Shown here one piece after another: positions 58,001-64,000 of a stretch of DNA of 64,000 nt; position 1 is the stretch's first letter, and each line of letters begins with the position of its first letter. The notes beneath the pieces are model-generated. The model ran no database searches, had not been told where the DNA came from, and saw only the letters and a program-made list of their open reading frames with translations. The position numbers and the translations under genes were made by a program. This DNA is from Musa acuminata AAA Group (lineage: Eukaryota; Streptophyta; Magnoliopsida; Zingiberales; Musaceae), in assembly GCF_036884655.1 (NCBI RefSeq), contig NC_088335.1, positions 47,001,001-47,065,000 on the forward strand. The letters run 5' to 3'.

Positions 58001-61000
58001 ATTCAATCTGTCTATTTGGTGGCAATGCAAGTAGATCTTCAGGAAAAACATCTGAAAAATCCCGTACAATGGGGATGTCCTTTAATACTGGCTTCTTAGA
58101 TTCTTCTCCAGAAATAAAGGCCAAGTATCCCTGACATCCCTTCAGTAATAGTTGGGTAGCACTCAAGGCTGAAATAATAGAAGGGAACTTTTCTTGAATC
58201 CCGATGAACTTGAAAGGTGGTTGATCTAGAGGTGAGAAAGTAACAGTCTTCCGAAAACAATCGACACTTGCATGGTATGTTGAAAGTCAGTCCATACCCA
58301 AGATAGCATCGAAATCTTAAAATTCTAGTATAATAAGATCTACTAGCAAATCATGATCTTTTAATAGTAATAACACAGTTTATATATATCTGATCAACTG
58401 TCAAAGAGTTTCCAACTTATTATTTGTATGAATACCTCTCCGAGTGCGTATACTAGTAGCATTGCGACCATGAGCACCCCGAGTGATAAAACCACTAATC
58501 TTTGGAATTGGCTCTATTACTCTTATAATAGGTTAAAGACAATCATTGGTTAAAGTCAATCAAGGGACCTAATACACCTACAGGCCCTAGACCATGCTCT
58601 GATACCATAAAAATTGTCACATCCTGGATTTTTTTTTTTTTTTTTCATATATTTTCACACAGGCCAAATAAATAAACATCACTTTATTCATCATCTATAA
58701 CCATTTATTACAATTCATTTATTCATCAAATTACAAATAGAAAAGTTAACTTCAAGAGTCATCCAAGTGGCTCTACCTAGCGGTAGAGGAAGGTTCACTC
58801 TCCACTGGAATCCGATTTAGTACTAGAGGGAGGCTGCTCTGAAAATCAAAAACAAAGAAAATTCAGCAACGCTGAGTAGGAACCCCAAAAGTCAAATCAA
58901 GATAAATACATGACCAAAATTCAATCAATCATCCCATTGGCGTATATCAAGTACCCGAAGGAGCACTCCCCCAACAGCGGATGGAGAGGCTTTATCCTAC
59001 GGGATGAGTTTGTGTTCTCCCAACAGCGGATGGAGGCAAACTCATATCACACTCCCAACAGCGGATGGAGTGGTGTCCCACACCCGCCAAAGTGGGGACA
59101 CGTTCCTCCCAACAGCGGATGGAGGAACCGTCCAGCCGCCACGTCTGACGGCCCGCTAATCCCCGAAGGGAATCGCCCTACCTGCTCTTGGCAGGAATAT
59201 AATCTCACACTGGTCATATCCATTTCGGGATGAAATAACATATTTCAAACATCTCTTTCAAAAATCATCAATATCAAATAATATAAATTAACCCTCAATT
59301 GACTTGAACTCTAGTTTAATCGATTCAATTGAACTCGATTTACTAGAGCCTAACTGAACTGAACTGATCTCTAATCCTTATTTAACTGGTCTGGAACCAC
59401 CCTAGACTAGTATAATTTAGACTAGATTAAGTTCAATTTAGGTTAAACTAACTTGAATAAGTCAATCAATTCGGAATCACCCTGAATTGATCTAGACTAA
59501 TCAAGTATAGTTTAATTCAATCAATATTTGGGCTCAAGTTCAACAATAATATTGGGCTAGATTGAGCCAGTCCATCTATTGGTCATGTGCATTATACATG
59601 ATTGAGCATGCATTACATAAAACTGGCCCAGTCTTGGCCCATGGACTAGTCATAGCATATACCCATTAACAACATATATGAAAACATAATAATACATTAA
59701 AAGATAGATGAGGAGAAAAGTTTTAATACAAAGAAATAACATTCTCAATTTGACTAGAAATCATAAGACATTAAAAGAGGGACTAGGAGATAAGTTTTAA
59801 CACAAGGAAATAGCTTTCTAAATTCAAATAAAAATCATAATTTCAACACATAAAATTTCAACATATTCTAGTCATATTTTAAATCATTCAGAATAATATA
59901 TTTTAAATTTCAGATCAAAGGATATCAAAAAGGGATTTTAGAGAACATATTCTAGTCTAATAAGATTTTAATCCAGATAAGATTAAAGATAAACTGTAAT
60001 ACAGAAAATATATCATATAAAACATATACCTTTTTAACATATTTAATTCGACAATAAAAACCTTAATCATGGGTCAAAGAATATTTTGAAAACTTTAACC
60101 GATTACTTTAATACAAAAAAAATTGACATTTAAAGAATTGATACACATTTTTCAAACTATAAAACTTTCAACATTTAAAGAATCAAAATAAAAGCTAAAA
60201 CTTTTAAGAAAGGTAGGGAAACCTACCTCTTGTCAATAGGGTGTAACTCCTCGTTCTCTTGTCAATAGGGTGTAACTCCTCGTTCCTCCCGCTGCCAGGC
60301 TCGACTAGGTAAGGAACGAAGGAGAGAAATCCCTCCCCTTTAAATAGGAGGAGATGAGCCTCTATTAAGGGAAATAAATTTTAATTTTCATATTTATTTA
60401 ATATAAATTATTTCCATTTAATATACTACCAAATATGATATCATCATATTTGGAATACTTACTAGTTATTTCCTTAATTCATATCAACAAACAAGGAAGT
60501 AGATTAGGATTTCCCAAGGAAGTAGATTAGGATTTCCTTAAATTATAATAACAAGTAAGGAAAGAAAATCAATTCTTAACTTAAATATTTGATGTGATTA
60601 CAATACCTATCCTTGGAACAGAAGATTCTGAACCAGTGCCTGTATTCAGAAGTGGGAGAGATTAAGATTATGTACATATGCTGTGGAAGCCCTTGCTCCT
60701 TATACCATCCAAGCATGCCACAGTTATCTTATAAATCACAATTACCAGTTCCTGATGCCATGTTTAGATTTTTCCTGCTTCATACTACAATTGAATTCCT
60801 ATCATTTGAAATGACCTGTTTACACTAATATCACATTTAAAATGTAACTAGAATATCAACCAATAGATAGTCCAACAGGCTACCAATAAATTTGGTTGAA
60901 ACTGAAATAATAAGATAAAAGGTTCAAACAACATATTTTAGAAAAGGTTGTTCCACAATTAGGAGAAACAAAAGACAAAGCATTAAGAGGACATTACAAA

Positions 61001-63177
61001 AAAACGCTAGAGATATGCAGCCCAAAGAAGTAAATCCACTCGAACATCATCGGCTGTTGACATGCATAATTTGTTATCTGGATGGATCCCCCCTACAATA
61101 TAAACTATTAAGTTGCTACATTGATGAGTACTCTTAAGAATGTGAGGAACCCTCTCTCTCCTTCAAAGTACATATTTGGCAATAACCGATCTCCACACAG
61201 GAAACAAAATTAACTTCATTAAGAAAACTACATTAGCTGAATAATAGTGTGTGACAAGGTTGTATGACCAAACTATAGCTAATCTGAGTTCTTATGTGAC
61301 TTCGACAATCATCAGGTATTGAAAATCCAACTAAATTTCAAAAAGGAAGTAACATGATTTATATCCAGACTTAATCCAAGTTTGTTTAATCCTAAACCTC
61401 ACATGGCTCAACTTGAAATACCAGTGGACTAATTCTGGCACTAAGTCAACTCAAGCTAAATCTTATGTTGCATAAACTCATATCTAAGACAGCATTGTAA
61501 GTGTCTTGCACTTAAAAAGAATAAAAACAATAACTTATAAAAGCAGACATTGTTTGTGCAACAATTTACGAAGTCTATGGAAAAAGTAACACGACTTTTT
61601 AACTGAAGATTTATGTATTCAAGTTTTCATAGAAAATATTAGGTTCCATTTTTGTCTCGGGTATGGAATCCGACATACAGGAGAGAAATCCAGCGTTTGA
61701 CATTTTCCCTTGGAGAGGGAAAAGGTACAGAAGGAGGAGCATATTGAAGGCAGAGGAAGTGCGTGGGAGGGAAGCAAAAAGAAAAAAAAGAAAAATACAA
61801 CTATCGAAAGCTCTTAAACAAGAAGAACAATAAGATTATAGGGATACTATGTGGTTAAGCCCTGATAACCCTGGATTTAACCATTTAAACCGAGCAGCAT
61901 GACAATATGGTAATTGTAGCCAATAGTAAGGGACCAGGCAAAATTGCATGGTGCATGTACAGGAACCTGATTGGAAATGTAAATACAAGTTGATACATAC
62001 TGGTCTACTGATTTTTTTAATCCTTACTTTAACATGAGGTTTGATTAGCTACATCAACTGACATTAAAGTTGCATCTTATTGTCAGTTTTATTATGGGCC
62101 AATTTGTCTACTTGAGTTCAGTTATAGGGCTGGTCAGATTTGGTTGGAGTCTTTAGCGGATCATGTTTTGTTTACTAAAGTTGAGTCAGGGTCTATGTTC
62201 TAAATGCTTCTATTAAGAAATTCATAACCGTCTGGACGTCTGTCTCCATTTTCAGTACCTAAACAGTCCTATTAGTATAAAACTCCAGTTAAATTACATG
62301 ATGGGGTATTTTAGGGAGATCTTAACTGTAAGATGACTTTAGTTTAGTCAAGTGTAAAAATTGTAAGCTGTATTACTATTACAACAGAAGGGGTTCTTTT
62401 ACTGACACATCACAGACCGTCCTTTCATGCTAGTTATGTTTTCTATGCTTCAATCTCTCCATCACAATATGCAACACCTCATTCTGCTAAAAGTTATCCT
62501 ACAGGAGATCTTTTATAATTAAACAGAAGAAATGATGTTTCTATAAAGACCTGACCTTATACAGCTTTCTCGATATATCAAAAGAAAACATAATGTGTAT
62601 CAATACAATTCTTACTGGACAGCTTTCTGCTGTTCAGACCTAACCACAAAACCAATCTTAGTGTCATTGGATCGACCAGAGAGTAGGAAGTGAGTTTATT
62701 TCATCAAAACTCACCATTCGTGTAATAAACTGCCAAGGCTTCTTGCATGTTTTCATTTGAATCTCAAGACCTGGTGAAATACCTAATTACTAATTTCAAT
62801 TATCGAAACCTGAAAATATCAGTGTGAAAAACCTAAGGATTCCACATTTACCTCTTACATCTAATAATATAAAACTTTGATTTCATAAAGCTGATAGGTA
62901 GTATTGAAACAGAAATATATATAAGGTAGTAGAACCACTTGAACAACTTAATTAGAACACAGAAAAAAAATATAAGAAAGGAAGCTGTCTCACATAATAC
63001 TACGCCACTTCCAGCACAATTTCGACATACAGATTTTAATTTACTAGAGGAGCCCTCCATCTTCTCTGAGGCAAGTCCAGTGGGCGCATAGAATGAAGGA
63101 CCAGAGATATTTATTACTGCTAGAGATGCACATAAACAAGTAAGGCATTTACGTCTTGAAGGCAGTGACTTACTTTC
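45888..63177 (-). CDS. DnaJ-type CxxCxGxG zinc-finger protein, chloroplast type (3' exons)
   Basis: Three exons (63177-62994, 47288-47196, 46018-45888) join in frame to give 135 residues and a stop. Four CxxCxGxG motifs follow one another: [32 protein letters not shown], exactly the cysteine-rich zinc-binding pattern of DnaJ proteins, without a J domain. After them comes [20 protein letters not shown], a C terminus I associate with small plant chloroplast/thylakoid DnaJ-like proteins (such as the SPA type). Such proteins are thought to act as redox or folding helpers for photosynthetic complexes; that role is family knowledge, not shown here. The N-terminal part, including any transit peptide, lies upstream and was not found. 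Intron 62993-47289 is about 15.7 kb and contains the tandem gypsy array. Confidence 0.85.
46019..47195. other. Intron of the zinc-finger gene
   Basis: 1177-bp AT-rich intron between the last two visible exons; no other feature seen. Confidence 0.7.
47196..47288 (-). CDS. Zinc-finger protein middle exon
   Basis: 93 nt; acceptor CTTAG|GTGACATG restores the split Cys codon. It encodes [32 protein letters not shown]. Donor TATG|GTGTGT. Confidence 0.9.
47685..49672 (-). repeat. Gypsy LTR 1 (outer 3' LTR)
   Basis: 1988 bp, TGTCACATCC...GATGTGATTACA on the plus strand. It contains four CCCAACAGCGGATGGAG motifs (48040, 48089, 48124, 48178), a T-run near the left end, a 28-bp direct repeat CTTGTCAATAGGGTGTAACT.. 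(about 49297-49352) and a duplicated AAGGAAGTAGATTAGGATTT (about 49563-49606). The 107-codon plus-strand frame at 47980-48303 is not a gene. Confidence 0.95.
49409..49416 (-). promoter_or_regulatory. Putative TATA box in gypsy LTR 1
   Basis: The minus strand reads TATTTAAA just before a GGGGAGGG stretch, at a reasonable place for a U3/R border. The same site recurs at 54874-54881 and 60339-60346 in the other LTRs. Confidence 0.45.
49673..49685 (-). other. Gypsy polypurine tract, unit 1
   Basis: The minus strand reads AGGAGGGGAGAAA directly upstream of the 3' LTR. The identical tract is at 55138-55150 for unit 2. Confidence 0.9.
49718..51919 (-). pseudogene. Gypsy Pol 3' part, unit 1: RT end, RNase H, integrase, chromodomain
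   Basis: 733 open codons. They begin within the RT connection (FLGHVIS) and continue with RNase H (VVYSDAS near residue 104, [10 protein letters not shown]), the integrase HHCC zinc finger ([10 protein letters not shown]...CLICQQ, about 320-362), the integrase core with its Asp/Asp/Glu set ([30 protein letters not shown]) and a C-terminal chromodomain-like segment ending [18 protein letters not shown]. The frame is separated from the RT frame upstream by a frameshift near 51940, so it is not continuous with the RT start codon region. Confidence 0.9.
51901..52701 (-). pseudogene. Gypsy reverse transcriptase, unit 1, frameshifted
   Basis: 266 codons of RT with [30 protein letters not shown] and the catalytic FIDD at about residue 218. 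The nominal first codon is TTG and the frame runs further upstream into the protease end, so this is not a true start. A small deletion near 51940, apparently within a short AAGT repeat, shifts the frame and ends the ORF early at a TAA. Confidence 0.85.
52702..53130 (-). pseudogene. Protease remnant and leader, unit 1; gag missing
   Basis: On the minus strand the end of a gypsy aspartic protease can be read (FDAILGMD, then YHASVDCF and QPPFKFIG), with a TGA after LGMD and a TAA shortly before. Only about 400 bases separate it from the primer site, so gag and most of the protease are deleted. Identical lesions occur at 58167-58595. Confidence 0.75.
53131..53142 (-). other. Gypsy primer-binding site, unit 1
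   Basis: The minus strand reads TGGTATCAGAGC (tRNA-iMet) seven bases inside the middle LTR. Confidence 0.95.
53150..55137 (-). repeat. Gypsy LTR 2 (shared middle LTR)
   Basis: 1988 bp, apparently identical to LTR 1. It is bordered by a primer site on one side (53131-53142) and a polypurine tract on the other (55138-55150). It thus acts as the 5' LTR of unit 1 and the 3' LTR of unit 2, with no target duplication at its edges. Confidence 0.95.
55138..55150 (-). other. Gypsy polypurine tract, unit 2
   Basis: The minus strand reads AGGAGGGGAGAAA next to the middle LTR. Confidence 0.9.
55183..57384 (-). pseudogene. Gypsy Pol 3' part, unit 2
   Basis: 733 codons identical in sequence to the unit 1 frame at 49718-51919, same domains and the same upstream frame break (near 57405). 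Confidence 0.9.
57366..58166 (-). pseudogene. Gypsy reverse transcriptase, unit 2, frameshifted
   Basis: 266 codons identical to 51901-52701, ending at the same premature stop. Confidence 0.85.
58167..58595 (-). pseudogene. Protease remnant and leader, unit 2
   Basis: Same truncated protease end with the same two stops as unit 1; gag is absent. Confidence 0.75.
58596..58607 (-). other. Gypsy primer-binding site, unit 2
   Basis: TGGTATCAGAGC on the minus strand beside LTR 3. Confidence 0.95.
58615..60602 (-). repeat. Gypsy LTR 3 (outer 5' LTR)
   Basis: 1988 bp, same ends and internal motifs as the other two LTRs, followed by TSD ATACC at 60603-60607. Confidence 0.95.
60608..62993. other. 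Remaining part of the zinc-finger gene intron
   Basis: AT-rich sequence with no gene, repeat or element that I can support. The pre-insertion intron would have been about 2.8 kb (47289-47679 plus this part). Confidence 0.6.
62994..63177 (-). CDS. Zinc-finger protein exon (first visible)
   Basis: 184 nt starting in phase 0 after CATGCAG|GAA. It encodes [20 protein letters not shown], a neutral stretch, then [14 protein letters not shown] and one base of the next Cys codon. The donor is TTAT|GTGAGA. The hydrophobic [16 protein letters not shown] part could be the end of a targeting sequence. Confidence 0.85.
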
Positions 63178-64000
63178 CTGCATGAGAAAGTAAGACATTA
63201 ACATGGTCATATTCCAAAACAAGAAGATTTAGAAGGTTATCAAAATTTTAAACATCTTTTAAACAAACAAGGCATAATCATAAGAGTATCTATTATAGTA
63301 ATGTATATTTCTGTACATCTAATGAGACAAAATAATAGTACATAGATGATCCTGAAGCTATTTCAGCAATTGGCCCATGATAGCTCACAATAACAATAAG
63401 GGTCCTATCACAAACTATATCGTCCAGCAGTTGTCAGCATAATTGGTTGAAATTCACCTTGACGCATACAAAAGTTCATAACCAGCTTTCTTATAAACTA
63501 TTAGAAAAACATGTCTTGTTAACTATAACATGCATTTCAGATAGAGTTGCCATAAATTGGACAAAGAAACTGAGGAAACTGACATAGATCTATTTGATCT
63601 AGGCTTCTGTAATGATGACTCAAATCCAATGATTGATTCGGTATGTGCACTGAAGAGCCTAACAGGAGAACCACAGGTCCATCTTGTTTCATTCTTGAGG
63701 GAGTCAAAGAAGAGGTACAGTAGAGATCCCAGGAGATTGATCAGGACACAATCAATAAATATCATTGACTATCTAGCTTGCAGGAGTCAAAACTGATGAA
63801 GGACAGATATGGGTCTCAAATGATACTTAAAACCTTGATAGAGAGACTCTTGAGCATCATCTGCCATATTATTTAAGTGGTCTTTCTACCTCCTTAAACA
63901 AGTTAGTTATAAGCTTGTACATCTAGCTTGTGTAGAATATTGAGTGAGTTGTATTGAGTTGAGCACACAGAGCTCCCTTTTGCCCGGACGTACTGGTCCA
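63178..64000. other. Unresolved upstream region of the zinc-finger gene
   Basis: Overlapping open frames of about 80 codons occur on both strands at 63523-63796. Neither resembles a transit peptide exon or a known domain. The missing 5' exons may be here or beyond the window. Confidence 0.35.

Larger units (their letters stand above)
47680..60607 (-). mobile_element. Tandem Ty3/gypsy chromovirus array: LTR-int-LTR-int-LTR, one TSD ATACC
   Basis: Three 1988-bp LTRs (47685-49672, 53150-55137, 58615-60602) alternate with two 3477-bp internal regions, with an exact 5465-bp period. Only the outer borders carry a target duplication (ATACC at 47680-47684 and 60603-60607). The element strand is minus. 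Internal regions have a tRNA-iMet primer site, a broken protease, RT, RNase H, integrase and chromodomain; gag is absent. The two units look identical by eye, including their lesions. The domain order RT-RNaseH-INT-chromodomain marks a chromovirus, probably Tekay/Del-like. The array lies in an intron of the zinc-finger gene, in the same orientation. Confidence 0.95.

Noticed and set aside
63523..63796. Candidate 5' exon of the zinc-finger gene or a separate small gene
   Set aside because: Frames on both strands lack transit-peptide character, family similarity and a convincing phase-0 donor to join the exon at 63177.

Overview
This window is nuclear DNA of a flowering plant. It has intron-rich genes with GT-AG splice sites, AT-rich non-coding sequence and many plant-type LTR retrotransposons. 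The Sirevirus and chromovirus types and the short hAT-like elements suggest a monocot, perhaps of the banana family; that guess is weak and rests only on general look. There is no bacterial operon, CRISPR array, rRNA or convincing tRNA gene.

Two host genes are visible, both on the minus strand. The first (42126 down to 6482, about 36 kb) encodes a eukaryotic-type (type II) pantothenate kinase, the first enzyme of coenzyme A synthesis. I could assemble 17 coding exons by hand into one open frame of 1989 nt (662 residues plus stop). Its architecture is unusual. One N-terminal nucleotide-binding lobe (exons 1-4) is followed by two successive diverged copies of the six-exon C-terminal kinase lobe (exons 5-10 and 11-16), then a short coiled-coil exon (17). 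I see no DUF89 domain. The second gene (63177 down to 45888; 5' end not resolved) encodes a DnaJ-type CxxCxGxG zinc-finger protein of the plant chloroplast type, with three visible exons.

The introns are packed with mobile DNA. In pantothenate kinase intron 3 lies a non-autonomous Sirevirus (29295-38076, TSD CTCTT): LTR, tRNA-iMet primer site, gag, no pol, an env-like/'plant transposon protein' ORF, repeated polypurine tracts, LTR. Intron 13 holds a 706-bp TRIM (TSD CTATC) with a duplicated internal domain. Introns 3, 7 and 10 hold members of a CGGTAC-rich, hAT-like family with 8-bp target duplications; another copy lies downstream of the gene. The large intron of the zinc-finger gene contains a Ty3/gypsy chromovirus arranged as LTR-internal-LTR-internal-LTR (47685-60602). 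It has an exact 5465-bp period and one outer TSD (ATACC), and both internal copies carry the same lesions.

Region by region: 1-2.2 kb, no gene seen; 2.2-6.0 kb, an hAT-like element and a decayed Ty3/gypsy element holding a 77-bp tandem array; 6.5-42.1 kb, the pantothenate kinase gene with its TE-filled introns; 42.2-45.9 kb, intergenic with microsatellites and short tandem repeats; 45.9-63.2 kb, the zinc-finger gene with the tandem gypsy array; 63.2-64 kb, unresolved. All exon joins are predictions from sequence alone and need transcript support.
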